64,000 nt of DNA. Source: Mesorhizobium sophorae. Lineage in GTDB: Bacteria > Pseudomonadota > Alphaproteobacteria > Rhizobiales > Rhizobiaceae. The position numbers were made by a program, and so were the translations under genes. The DNA lies in contig NZ_NNRI01000007.1 of assembly GCF_002270415.1 (NCBI RefSeq), positions 1,054,001 to 1,118,000 of the forward strand, given 5' to 3'. The notes beneath the pieces are model-generated. The model was not told the origin of the DNA, did not search any database, and saw only the letters and a program-made list of their open reading frames with translations. This document shows positions 37,517-45,985 of this stretch, piece after piece. Within the stretch, counting starts at the first letter, position 1. Each line of letters begins with the position of its first letter.

Positions 37517-38344
37517 ATGACCGAGCTCAGAGACACGCTTCTGGATCGACTTGGCCGCCGGCTCGCCGGCGCGCTGCAGGAAGAGTCTTCCGGCTACGAA
37601 CCTTATACCCCGTCCGATGCCGAGACGCTGCGCCGTGCGCTGGAGCCCGGCGACATCCTGTTGATCGAGGGCAATCAGAAGATCTCGGCGGTGATCAAGT
37701 ACCTGACCCAGTCGACCTGGTCGCATGCGGCCCTTTATGTCGGCGATGCGTTGCCCGAGCCGCAAGACGGAACGGAGCGGCCGCGGCTGATCGAGGTCTC
37801 GATGGGCGAAGGCTGCGTTGCCGTGCCGCTGTCGCGCTATCGCACCTACAACACCCGCATCTGCCGGGCAAGCGGCCTGGCGCCGGAGGACCGCGACAGG
37901 GTCGTCGCCTTCATGATCGGTAAGCTCGGCCTGAAATACGATCTCAAGAACATTCTCGACATGCTGCGCTATTTCCTGCCGGCGCCGCCGGTGCCGGTGC
38001 GCTGGCGCCGACGCATGCTGGCATTCGGCTCCGGCGACCCGACACGGGCCATCTGTTCCTCGCTGATCGCCGAGGCCTACGGCCAGATCCGCTATCCGAT
38101 CCTGCCCGAAATCACCCGCGCGCCCGGCCGCGCGTCGGCGCAGTCCAACTATTCACGCAGGGAAATCCTGCATATCCGCCACCACTCGCTCTACACGCCG
38201 CGCGATTTCGACCTGTCGCCCTATTTCCGCATCGTCAAGCCGACGCTGGAATACGGGTTCGACTACCGGGCGGTGACGTGGGACGACAAGGCAAGCTCAG
38301 ACGCCGCAGCCGCAAAGGCTGGGGCAATCGCCTCAGACACGTGA
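37517..38344 (+). CDS. YiiX/YebB-like permuted NlpC/P60 cysteine hydrolase
   Basis: A 275-residue protein of the permuted papain-like superfamily. LEPGDILLIEGNQKISAVIK starts the core, TWSHAALYVGD carries the catalytic-type His (near residue 75), and TRAICSSLIAEAYGQI the Cys (near 180), i.e. His before Cys as expected for the permuted fold. No signal peptide is visible. The family hydrolyses amide or ester bonds, possibly in lipids or murein. It lies 104 bp after the CHAD gene, with a partial intergenic palindrome between. Substrate unknown. Confidence 0.8.
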   Translation: MTELRDTLLDRLGRRLAGALQEESSGYEPYTPSDAETLRRALEPGDILLIEGNQKISAVIKYLTQSTWSHAALYVGDALPEPQDGTERPRLIEVSMGEGCVAVPLSRYRTYNTRICRASGLAPEDRDRVVAFMIGKLGLKYDLKNILDMLRYFLPAPPVPVRWRRRMLAFGSGDPTRAICSSLIAEAYGQIRYPILPEITRAPGRASAQSNYSRREILHIRHHSLYTPRDFDLSPYFRIVKPTLEYGFDYRAVTWDDKASSDAAAAKAGAIASDT

Positions 38345-38415
38345 TGGACATGCCCCCTATGGCGCGGCCTACCGCCTTCCAGCCGGGGTGCAGGCGTTTC
38401 ACATGGCGGCCTACA

Positions 38416-39789
38416 TCACGCCGAAACCGCACCCTGGTTTTCGGCTCTATGTTCGATCCAGACATGGACCGGTTCGTCCCGGCCCCGGATGCTCACCGGT
38501 CCATGATCGCGCGCATTCAACTGTGTCGTGGGCGATTCCGCCTTCGCGGCGTCAATCAGTCGTGACCCAAAGCAAATATTCGCCTGGAGCTCACGGCATA
38601 GTGACTGCAAACGGCTGGCAACGTTGACGGTGTCGCCAACCACCGCGAAGGACAGATTGCGCTCGCTGCCGACCGCGCCGATGACAACTGCGCCATATTG
38701 TGCACCGATCCGAACGTCCAGCGGCGGGTATCCCCTGGACACCCGCTGTACATTCCAGTCTTCGAGAGCGGCGACCATCGCTTCAGCGCACTGGATGGCC
38801 CGAGTCGCGTCGTCATGGCTGGCTTGCGGAACCCCGAATGTCGCCATGATGCAATCGCCGATATAGTTATCGACGGTGCCATGGTGGTCGAAAACGACCT
38901 GTTCCATGCGACGGTGGAACTGACGCAGAAGTTCGAACACTGCTTCGGCCGGATGATCCTCGGAATAGTGTGTGAAGCCGACGATGTCGGCGAACAGCAC
39001 CGCGATATCCTGCCGGCGGACCGGGCCGAAGGGCTCGTCATCGGTGGCGAGCTGGTCGACGACATTGGGCGAAAAATGCCGGGCGAGATTGGCGCGGGCG
39101 CGCTCTGCCTTCACATAGTCTTCCGACAGATGTCGGGAACGAAAGACGACCAGCGCCATGATCGCGCCGATAATCAGCACAACCAACACGTTGGTCGCCT
39201 GCGCAAATGTATCGACGAAATTGGGGTTGAGATAAAGGTTCAGTCGCTCTGTCATCGGCAGCGAATAGAGGTTCGTCGCCGGAATGACGGTTCCCGGATG
39301 ATAAATCACCCATTCCACCCCGATCGCCCATGTCAAGGCCGCGAGCGCGCCAAGATAGAGCGCCAATCGTGTCGAAAGGGTCAGCGCGCCAAGGCATACG
39401 AAAATCAGCAGGAATTTGAAGCTGCCCTCGCGCAGTTGCATCGCGGCCGGCGCGACCTCCAGGGAAAACGGGTTGGGCGTTACCAGCAGAACGGTCAACA
39501 GAATGATGTCCAGCGTACCGACGAGGTAACCGATCCACCATCGCGCCGTCGTGCGACGGCGCGCAAAGAGAAACTGGATCAGGCCGATGAGCTGGAACAG
39601 CACGAGGCCCGTCAGCACGAAGAGCAGCGAAGCATCCCAGCGGCTGATCAATGAAAAGAAGCAGGCGATCACAGCGAGCGATGCCGTACGCGCCCAGAAC
39701 TGCAATGCAGCACCCTGGCGTTCTGCGCGCGCCCGCAAATTTTTCAGGCGCGAATAGCGGCGAAGTTCAAGTGTTGGCGCGGTCGGCAT
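38416..39789 (-). CDS. membrane class III adenylate/guanylate cyclase
   Basis: Makes cyclic nucleotide from NTP. Residues 30-215 form a membrane domain of about six helices (for example LFVLTGLVLFQLIGLIQFLF; LGTLDIILLTVLLV is similar). The cyclase domain follows from about 260: the first metal Asp is in IAVLFADIVGFTHYSE, the second in YIGDCIMATFG, and the transition-state region lies in GDTVNVASRLQSL. The 457-residue length is typical of rhizobial multi-copy CyaC-like enzymes. It runs convergent to the YiiX-like gene. The N-terminal domain probably senses an envelope signal (inference). Confidence 0.92.
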   Translation of the reverse strand: MPTAPTLELRRYSRLKNLRARAERQGAALQFWARTASLAVIACFFSLISRWDASLLFVLTGLVLFQLIGLIQFLFARRRTTARWWIGYLVGTLDIILLTVLLVTPNPFSLEVAPAAMQLREGSFKFLLIFVCLGALTLSTRLALYLGALAALTWAIGVEWVIYHPGTVIPATNLYSLPMTERLNLYLNPNFVDTFAQATNVLVVLIIGAIMALVVFRSRHLSEDYVKAERARANLARHFSPNVVDQLATDDEPFGPVRRQDIAVLFADIVGFTHYSEDHPAEAVFELLRQFHRRMEQVVFDHHGTVDNYIGDCIMATFGVPQASHDDATRAIQCAEAMVAALEDWNVQRVSRGYPPLDVRIGAQYGAVVIGAVGSERNLSFAVVGDTVNVASRLQSLCRELQANICFGSRLIDAAKAESPTTQLNARDHGPVSIRGRDEPVHVWIEHRAENQGAVSA

Positions 39790-39937
39790 AGGATCACTTC
39801 GATTTCACGGGGGACATGCCACGCATTCGGCAAACCCGCCCTCTACAGTCTGACAAATCAGTGCGCGAACTCTATCATGAATGTGATTTCATTCTGAAAC
39901 GCGGCTGCAGAGAGCAAAAATATCCGGAAAAAAGATC

Positions 39938-40130
39938 ATGGTGAAAACCGAAGCAGGACAGGCGGAAGCTCCCTGTTCAGGTCACCAAAAAACCGCAGCG
40001 CCCGGCGCTATTCTCTGCATGGATGCGTTCGGCCGGCGCTGGGCGGCATGGCGGAACGCTTGGCTGCAGAGGGCTATACCGTGTTGGTGCCGGATCTGTT
40101 CTATCCCAACGCGCCCTATCCTGCTCGGGA
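39938..40130 (+). pseudogene. frameshifted N-terminal remnant of a dienelactone hydrolase-family gene
   Basis: One frame reads MVKTEAGQAEAP onward to AILCMDAFG. A second frame then continues RPALGGMAERLAAEGYTVLV and PDLFYPNAPYP. Joined, these give the conserved DLH pattern DAFG-(IR)-PAL-MAERLA-GY-VLVPDLFY. About 7 nt (one Gly-Ile step) appear to be missing at the junction near 40032. The gene then ends at the 3' end of the XRE regulator, so at least two thirds, including the catalytic triad, are gone. Clearly non-functional if the sequence is correct. Confidence 0.75.
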
Positions 40131-40142
40131 TGATTGGCCGTG

Positions 40143-40943
40143 TCAGGCCGGTAACGGGCGGCGTCCCTTTGTAGGGGCGGCGGGCCGATCGAACGCTCCG
40201 GCATCGCGCGGATGCGGCCCAATCGGCATGATCGCCGGAAACGGCGTCGCGCCAAACGCGAACGTCCATTTGTAGCCGACCAGCTCCTCCTCCGGCGTGG
40301 TGTGCTGGTCGTGATGGGCAAGCAATTTGGCGCGATTGGCCAGATCCTCCGCCTCGCGTCGTACCATCTCCGCCGTTTCCGGCCGCATCCGCCTGCTGAA
40401 ACTGACGAAGGTCGCTTCCCGCTCGATATGGGTGATGGCCCAGCCGATGAAATTCTTGTTGGTCATCTCGAAAAGCGGCCTCAGCGGCCCTTCGAAATTC
40501 CATTGGATCGGCGTCTCGACCAGCAATCTTGCCGTGAGACCCCGGCCGAGTGCGATCAGGCCGAGCTCCTCGAGATCGCGCAGATAGAGGAACATCGAGG
40601 CCTCGCTCAGGCCTTGCGAGCGCATGATGCCTTCGGGGGTGAATTTTTCCGACAGCATGACGAAGATGAACAGCAGCGCCGGCCGGCCGGCGAGCTTGCG
40701 CTCGATGTCCGGCGCGATGTGGTTGACCGGTCCCGGCCCGCGGTTCATCGAGCCGAGCACGTTTTCCAGTTCGACCCCGGCTGCCGTGCAGATCTCCATC
40801 AGCCGGTCGAGCTTGCAGTTGCGCTCGTGGAAGATGCGCTTCACCGTCGGCTCGGAAACGCCCATGCGTTCGGCAAGCTGGCGATAGGTGACGCCTTTGG
40901 CCTTCAGCGTCCGCTTCAGTGCCTCGAAGATCAAACCGTTCAT
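40143..40943 (-). CDS. XRE-family transcriptional regulator
   Basis: A 266-residue regulator. Residues 5-60 are a Cro/C1-type helix-turn-helix: LKRTLKAKGVTYRQLAERMG then VSEPTVKRIFHERNCKLDRL. The remaining 200 residues contain FEMTNKNFIGWAITHIERE and a helical C-terminus; no ligand fold was recognised. The ATG at 40943 follows AGAGG at 7-8 nt; a GTG 9 bp upstream is less likely. It diverges from an SMP-30 family gene, and three GTATCG half-sites lie between, suggesting control of both. It truncates the neighbouring dienelactone hydrolase remnant. Confidence 0.85.
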   Translation of the reverse strand: MNGLIFEALKRTLKAKGVTYRQLAERMGVSEPTVKRIFHERNCKLDRLMEICTAAGVELENVLGSMNRGPGPVNHIAPDIERKLAGRPALLFIFVMLSEKFTPEGIMRSQGLSEASMFLYLRDLEELGLIALGRGLTARLLVETPIQWNFEGPLRPLFEMTNKNFIGWAITHIEREATFVSFSRRMRPETAEMVRREAEDLANRAKLLAHHDQHTTPEEELVGYKWTFAFGATPFPAIMPIGPHPRDAGAFDRPAAPTKGRRPLPA

Positions 40944-40969
40944 CGGATGCACCTCTTGCCGGCCGTTTC

Positions 40970-41017
40970 GTATCGATTTACGATACTAGCGGTAATCCGC
41001 CTTTTCGGAAAGTATCG
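40970..41017. promoter_or_regulatory. GTATCG half-site cluster between divergent xre and SMP-30 genes
   Basis: GTATCG-ATTTA-CGATAC at 40970-40986 is an inverted pair with a 5-bp spacer, and a third GTATCG lies at 41012-41017, 42 bp from the first. The cluster occupies the 113-bp divergent interval and is a good candidate operator for the XRE protein. Confidence 0.6.
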
Positions 41018-41056
41018 AAAACCGTAGCTCTTCCCCGTCATCACAGGAGAGCACTC

Positions 41057-41911
41057 ATGAACCGCTTCATCCCCCTTTTCGCAGTCATCGGCATCATGGC
41101 AGCACCCGCCGCCCAGGCTGGCGAGCTCTGGCGCGCGACAGGCCTCGAACAGCCGGAATCGGCACTGTTCGACGCCGCCAACAACCGCATCATCGTCTCC
41201 AACATCGTCGGCAATCCCGGCGATGCCGACGGCAATGGGTATCTCTCGGTGCTGTCCAGCGACGGCAAGACGATCACCCAGCACTGGACCGACGGCATGG
41301 ACGCCCCCAAGGGCATGGCGATATCGGGCGGCAAGCTCTATGTCGCCGACATCACCAAGGTCCGCGTCGTCGATCTCGCCAGCGGCAAACTGGTTTCCAG
41401 CATCACGGTGCCGAATGCGGTCTTCCTCAACGACATGACATCAGACCAATCCGGCAAGGTCTATGTCACCGACATGCTGGCCGACGCCATCTACCGCATC
41501 GACGGCGACCGGCCGGAGCTGTTCGTCAGGGATGCGGCGCTGGCTTCGCCCAACGGCGTCTTCGCCGACGGCAACCGGCTGATCGTCGCCTCCTGGGGCA
41601 AAGGCATCAAGCCCGATTTCAGCACGGCGGAGCCCGGCGGGCTGCTGTCGGTCGACCTCGCCAGCAAGGTGGTTTCGCCCTTGCCCGGCGCGCAGAAATT
41701 CGCCGACCTCGACGGCGTCATCGCCATCGGCGACACCATCTACGCCACCGCCTACATGACCGGCACGCTCTACCGCTACCGTGCCGGCGCCGCGCCGGAA
41801 GTGGTGGCGCATTTCAAGCCCGGCAGCGCCGACATCGGCACCGACGGCAAGTCGACCATTTTCGTGCCGCTGATGAATGAGGGCGAAGTTGCCGCGCTGA
41901 CACTCGACTGA
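41057..41911 (+). CDS. SMP-30/gluconolactonase-like secreted beta-propeller protein
   Basis: A 284-residue protein with a signal peptide of about 21 residues (RFIPLFAVIGIMAAPAAQA). The mature part has six-bladed propeller repeats: GLEQPESALFDAANNRIIVS, MAISGGKLYVADITKVRVVD, DMTSDQSGKVYVTDMLADAI and SPNGVFADGNRLIVASWGKG. AGGAG precedes the ATG at 41057. It could be a periplasmic lactonase or a binding protein; catalytic metal residues were not assigned. It is probably regulated by the divergent XRE protein. Confidence 0.82.
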   Translation: MNRFIPLFAVIGIMAAPAAQAGELWRATGLEQPESALFDAANNRIIVSNIVGNPGDADGNGYLSVLSSDGKTITQHWTDGMDAPKGMAISGGKLYVADITKVRVVDLASGKLVSSITVPNAVFLNDMTSDQSGKVYVTDMLADAIYRIDGDRPELFVRDAALASPNGVFADGNRLIVASWGKGIKPDFSTAEPGGLLSVDLASKVVSPLPGAQKFADLDGVIAIGDTIYATAYMTGTLYRYRAGAAPEVVAHFKPGSADIGTDGKSTIFVPLMNEGEVAALTLD

Positions 41912-42002
41912 GGGTTGTCTTCCAGTATTGTTAGCCGGCTCGTCCGACTTCAAGGCTGGCGTATGGTACGCTGGCCCGGCATAGGCGGCGAAGGAGGTTG
42001 AT

Positions 42003-42383
42003 ATGGAAGGCGGGGAGATTCGCGCGGCTCTGGATCGCCATTGGGCCGCCTCCGATGCGAGCGATTTCGAGGCCGAGCACGAGATTTATCGGGAGGATGC
42101 GGTGCTCGACTATCCGCAATCGGGCGAGCGCATCCGCGGGCGGCAGAACATTCAATCGTCCCGCGCCGCGCAGCCGAACCGGAAGCGCTTCACGGTGCGT
42201 CGGATCGCCGGCGCGGGCGACCTCTGGGTCACTGAGTATGTCCTGGCCTATGACGGGCGGCCGTCCTACACCGTGAGCATCATGGAGTTCCTCGATGGCA
42301 AGGTGGCCCGCGAGACGCAGTATTTCGGCGATCCGTTCGAGCCAGGGCCTTCGCGCGCGCAATGGGTCGAGCGGATCCCCTGA
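42003..42383 (+). CDS. SnoaL-like (NTF2-fold) protein
   Basis: A 126-residue single-domain protein of NTF2 fold. IRAALDRHWAASDASDFEAE is the first helix pair; HEIYREDAVLDYPQSGERIR then GRQNIQ is the typical SnoaL stretch, and YTVSIMEFLDGKVARETQYF the last strands with the frequent pattern EF-DGK-ARE. AAGGAGG precedes the ATG by about 6 nt. It is followed 18 bp later by the glycosylase gene. No enzymatic role can be read. Confidence 0.82.
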   Translation: MEGGEIRAALDRHWAASDASDFEAEHEIYREDAVLDYPQSGERIRGRQNIQSSRAAQPNRKRFTVRRIAGAGDLWVTEYVLAYDGRPSYTVSIMEFLDGKVARETQYFGDPFEPGPSRAQWVERIP

Positions 42384-42401
42384 AACGAGGCCGCCATAAG
42401 G

Positions 42402-43001
42402 ATGGTCATTCGTCCACTCGCCCGCTCCGAACTGCCGAACGATACGGCCGCTCTCGCCCGCTATCTCATTGGCAAGGTGGTGGTGCGAGAATTGCCGGAA
42501 GGCGTCGCCAGCGGCCGCATTGTCGAGACCGAGGCCTATGTCGTCGGCGATGCCGCCGGGCATGGCTATCGGGGGATGACCCCGCGCAACCGTTCGCTGT
42601 TTCTCGAGCCCGGCCACGCCTATGTCTATGTCGCCTACGGCATCTCATACATGCTGAACGTCTCGAGCGACGTGCCTGGGATCGGAACTGGCGTCCTGAT
42701 CCGGGCGCTCGAGCCGCTCGAAGGCATCGCCATCATGCGGCTCAATCGCGGCATCGAGCGCTTGCGCGACCTGGCGCGAGGACCGGGAAGGCTCGCCACG
42801 GCGTTGCGGATCGATCGTTCGCTCGACGGGCTCGATCTTTGCCGGAAAGGCCCGCTATGGCTCGGACATGGTGAGGACGACGAGCCCGGCGAAATCGGGC
42901 AGAGCACCAGGATCGGCATTTCGCGGGACGCGAGCCGCCTGCTGCGATTTTACGTCAGGGGGAGCCCGTTCGTCAGCGGGCCGAGATCGCTCAACGAATA
43001 A
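42402..43001 (+). CDS. mpg: DNA-3-methyladenine glycosylase (AAG/MPG type)
   Basis: Removes alkylated and deaminated purines from DNA to start base-excision repair. The 199 residues match the eukaryotic-type AAG family: LARYLIGKVVVRELPEG, then RIVETEAYVVGDAAGHGYRG with the catalytic Glu, FLEPGHAYVYVAYGISYMLN, GVLIRALEPLEGIAIM, and LARGPGRLATALRID. It lies just downstream of the SnoaL gene, likely in one transcript. The length is typical of compact bacterial members. Confidence 0.93.
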   Translation: MVIRPLARSELPNDTAALARYLIGKVVVRELPEGVASGRIVETEAYVVGDAAGHGYRGMTPRNRSLFLEPGHAYVYVAYGISYMLNVSSDVPGIGTGVLIRALEPLEGIAIMRLNRGIERLRDLARGPGRLATALRIDRSLDGLDLCRKGPLWLGHGEDDEPGEIGQSTRIGISRDASRLLRFYVRGSPFVSGPRSLNE

Positions 43002-43109
43002 GGGGACAGCCCCCTGTCTCGACGGACACAAAGCCGGTCGGGATTGGACCGCCATATCGACGGGGCTGCCATCTGGTGCTGCCGTTCGCTCCGGGATATC
43101 CGGCTGCAC

Positions 43110-44036
43110 ATGAGTGAAGCCGTCAAGGCATCCAGCCTGGCCGGCGCCGTTTCCCCGATGACCCCGGTGCTGGTCTGCGCGTTCGCGATCTTCCTGCTGT
43201 CGGGGATGGACGCGGCGATGAAGACGCTGGTTATCGCCGTCGGCGTCTACAACACCGTGCTGTGGCGCAGCATGGTCGCGACTGTCGTCGCCGGTGCAGC
43301 CTGGTCTGCAGGGGCGCGCTCAAAGCCAACCTTTGCGGTGCTGCGGCTGCATGCGCTGCGTGCCGCTGTCGTCGGCATCGTCCTGATATGCTTCTTTTGG
43401 GGTCTGGCCAGGCTGCCGCTGGCGGAGGCGATCGGGCTCAGCTTCATCGCGCCCCTGTTCGCCCTCTTCCTCGCCGCCTTGTTGCTGGGCGAGCGAATCC
43501 GACGGCAGACGATATGGGCATCGCTGGCCGGCATCGCCGGCGTCGCGATCATAATGGCCGGCCAGTTCGGGCGGGAAAGCTATTCGCACGATGCCATGCT
43601 GGGCACGGCGGCGGTGCTCGTATCGACGGTGTTCTACGGCTACAATCTGATCCTGGCGCGGCAACAGGCGCAGTTGGCCAAGCCAATCGAGATCATGTTG
43701 TTCCAGAACCTTTGCGTCGCCATCCTCCTCGGCCTCGCCGCGCCGTGGCTCGCGGTGGCACTGCCGACCAACCTTTGGCTTCCCCTGGCCGGGGTGACAG
43801 TGCTGTCGCTTGCCGGGCAATTCCTGATGAGCTGGTCCTACGCCCGCGCCGAGGCGCAATATCTGATCCCGACGGAATACTCGGCCTTCATCTGGGCCAT
43901 CGCGCTTGGCTGGTTCTTCTTCGACGAGGCGGTTGCCTGGACCACGCTGACCGGAGCATGCTTGATCGTCGCCGGCTGCCTGATCGCGGCGCGCGCAAAC
44001 CCAAAGCTTGCCGAGCCGATCGAGGCGACAGTCTGA
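43110..44036 (+). CDS. EamA/DMT-family transporter
   Basis: An inner-membrane drug/metabolite transporter of 308 residues with about ten hydrophobic segments in two EamA repeats. Repeat one includes LVCAFAIFLLSGMDAAMKTL and LPLAEAIGLSFIAPLFALFL, repeat two AGVTVLSLAGQFLMSWSYAR and AEAQYLIPTEYSAFIWAIAL. The ATG at 43110 (MSEAVKASSL) is chosen because sequence further upstream lacks hydrophobic or conserved character. Substrate unknown; RhtA-like metabolite export is typical. Confidence 0.88.
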   Translation: MSEAVKASSLAGAVSPMTPVLVCAFAIFLLSGMDAAMKTLVIAVGVYNTVLWRSMVATVVAGAAWSAGARSKPTFAVLRLHALRAAVVGIVLICFFWGLARLPLAEAIGLSFIAPLFALFLAALLLGERIRRQTIWASLAGIAGVAIIMAGQFGRESYSHDAMLGTAAVLVSTVFYGYNLILARQQAQLAKPIEIMLFQNLCVAILLGLAAPWLAVALPTNLWLPLAGVTVLSLAGQFLMSWSYARAEAQYLIPTEYSAFIWAIALGWFFFDEAVAWTTLTGACLIVAGCLIAARANPKLAEPIEATV

Positions 44037-44048
44037 CGGTGCCTGTCG

Positions 44049-44528
44049 TCAGCCGCGCCGCGCGGCTTCGATCGCGGCGACGTCGATTTTCTTCATGTCC
44101 ATCATCGCATCAAAGGCGCGCTTTGCTTCATCGCCGCCGGCAGCCATCGCCTCGGTCAGCACGCGCGGCGTGATCTGCCAAGAGACACCCCATCTGTCCT
44201 TGCACCAGCCGCATGCGCTTTCCTGGCCGCCATTGCCGACGATGGCGTTCCAGTAGCGGTCGGTCTCTTGCTGATCGTCGGTGGCGATCTGGAACGAGAA
44301 GGCTTCGTTGTGCTTGAACACCGGCCCGCCATTGAGGCCGAGGCAGGGGATGCCGGCGACCGTGAATTCGACCGTCAACACATCGCCCGCCTTGCCGGAC
44401 GGATAGTCGCTGGGAGCACGATGGGCGGCACTCACCGCGCTGTCGGGAAAAGTTTCGGCGTAGAAGCGGGCTGCAGCCTCGGCGTCTTTGTCGTACCATA
44501 CGCAGATCGTGTTCTTGGCAATTGCCAT
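44049..44528 (-). CDS. PhnB-like VOC family protein
   Basis: A 159-residue protein of the PhnB/3-demethylubiquinone-like VOC group. MAIAKNTICVWYDKDAEAAA and RFYAETFPDSAVSAAHRAPS start the module; FTVAGIPCLGLNGGPVFKHN then EAFSFQIATDDQQETDRYWN and CGWCKDRWGVSWQITPRVL are the family hallmarks. The ATG at 44528 follows GGGACAAG. It converges tightly with the EamA gene (12 bp between stops). No catalytic role is established for this group. Confidence 0.88.
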   Translation of the reverse strand: MAIAKNTICVWYDKDAEAAARFYAETFPDSAVSAAHRAPSDYPSGKAGDVLTVEFTVAGIPCLGLNGGPVFKHNEAFSFQIATDDQQETDRYWNAIVGNGGQESACGWCKDRWGVSWQITPRVLTEAMAAGGDEAKRAFDAMMDMKKIDVAAIEAARRG

Positions 44529-44706
44529 TGCTTGTCCCTTTCCCTTTTGAACCCATTGCGGCCCGGTTTCCCACGCACCCCACGGCGATTCACAGTCAGC
44601 CTCGACGGTGCGAACACAGAATGCGCTCATGCCACCGGATGTTCCGCCCACGAAACGATGTTCCTGTGGGCCGGGTTTTCTGCATTCGGGTCGACCGTGG
44701 CCGGCG

Positions 44707-45855
44707 TTAGCCAAGGAGGTTGCGCAGCGTCCGCATGAACACCTTCGACCCGATCGGAATCAGGTCGTCCGGAAAATCATAGTCGGGATTGTGCAGCGCC
44801 GGGTGCCGTTCGCCCGCGCCAAGGAAGAACATCGCCGATGCCGCCTTGTGGCCGAACACGCCGAAATCTTCCGAGGCGCGCATCGGCAGGTTTTCCTCTC
44901 CGTGCGGGACGCCCTCCTCATCAAGCGCTCGCCGCAGATGCTCAACCGCCTCCGGTGCGTTGACGCTGGCCACGAACACCTCATGATAGTCCCACCGGGG
45001 CGACAAACGATGCTCGGCGGCAATGCGCGTGACCAGGGCTTCCGCGGCGGTGCACAAATTTGCCATGCGATCGTCGCGCCGGGTGCGCAGCGTCGCCCAG
45101 ATCTCGGCCTGGCCGGGCGCGATGCCGAACACGGCTTCGCCCATCTCGGCATGGGTGACGGTGACCATGCTGAAGTCGTCGTCGGCAAAGGTTCCGCGCC
45201 CGAGCGCAGGCAGGGCCGGCATCAATTGGCTGATTGCCACCATGGGCGAGATGCCGGTCTCGGGCATCGACGAATGCGCGGTCTTCCCCTCCAGCACGAT
45301 GCGCATGCCACGCGAGGCACAGTTCACCACGCCCGTCTTGAGCCGGACCTCCCCGAGCGGCACACCCGGCAGATTGTGCAGTGAGAACGCGAAATCCGGC
45401 GCGATCGCGCCGAAGCGCGGATCGGCGACGACGCCGGCAGCGCCGTTGCCGGTTTCTTCCGCCGGCTGGAACATCAGCACGACACGGCCGCGGGCCGGCC
45501 TCTCGCGCCCCAGCTGACGGCCAAGCGCCGCCAGGATCGCGGTGTGTCCGTCATGGCCGCACATATGCGACTTGCCCGGCACGAGCGATGCATGAGGCGC
45601 GCCCGAAAGTTCGTGGATCGGCAGCGCATCGAGTTCCGAGCGGAACAACAGCGTTGGTCCCGCCTCGCCGCTTTCATAGATCGCCGCCACGCCGTGTCCG
45701 CCCAATCCGGTCAGCACCTGGTCCGGCCTCGTATCGGCGAGGAAGTCGACGACCTCTTTCGCAGTGCTCTCCTCTTCATTCGAGATTTCCGGGCGCTGGT
45801 GCAGCTGGCGCCGCCATGCCGTAAGCTCGACGATGTCTCGATTGGTCAGGGTCAC
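44707..45855 (-). CDS. M20-family amidohydrolase (hippurate/IAA-amino-acid hydrolase type)
   Basis: A zinc-dependent amidohydrolase releasing amino acids from N-acyl conjugates. From the GTG at 45855 it has 382 residues and begins VTLTNRDIVELTAWRRQLHQ RP, split here only for length. Metal motifs are SHMCGHDGHTAILAALG and MFQPAEETGNGAAGVV (Glu-Glu), and LRASEDFGVF-like MRASEDFGVFGH lies near the C-terminus. GGAGACGG precedes the GTG; a TTG at 45909 would add 18 poorly conserved residues. Substrate unknown. Confidence 0.88.
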   Translation of the reverse strand: MTLTNRDIVELTAWRRQLHQRPEISNEEESTAKEVVDFLADTRPDQVLTGLGGHGVAAIYESGEAGPTLLFRSELDALPIHELSGAPHASLVPGKSHMCGHDGHTAILAALGRQLGRERPARGRVVLMFQPAEETGNGAAGVVADPRFGAIAPDFAFSLHNLPGVPLGEVRLKTGVVNCASRGMRIVLEGKTAHSSMPETGISPMVAISQLMPALPALGRGTFADDDFSMVTVTHAEMGEAVFGIAPGQAEIWATLRTRRDDRMANLCTAAEALVTRIAAEHRLSPRWDYHEVFVASVNAPEAVEHLRRALDEEGVPHGEENLPMRASEDFGVFGHKAASAMFFLGAGERHPALHNPDYDFPDDLIPIGSKVFMRTLRNLLG

Positions 45856-45985
45856 GTTGTCCGTCTCCGCTTGCGCTCTGCATAACACACGCAACGAAAC
45901 TTCCGCCAAGGGACAAAGGCGGTCAATCCGGAGCGGGTTGTGCCAGAGCGAGTTCCGGAATGGCGCGCGCCCCGACTACCAGAGT

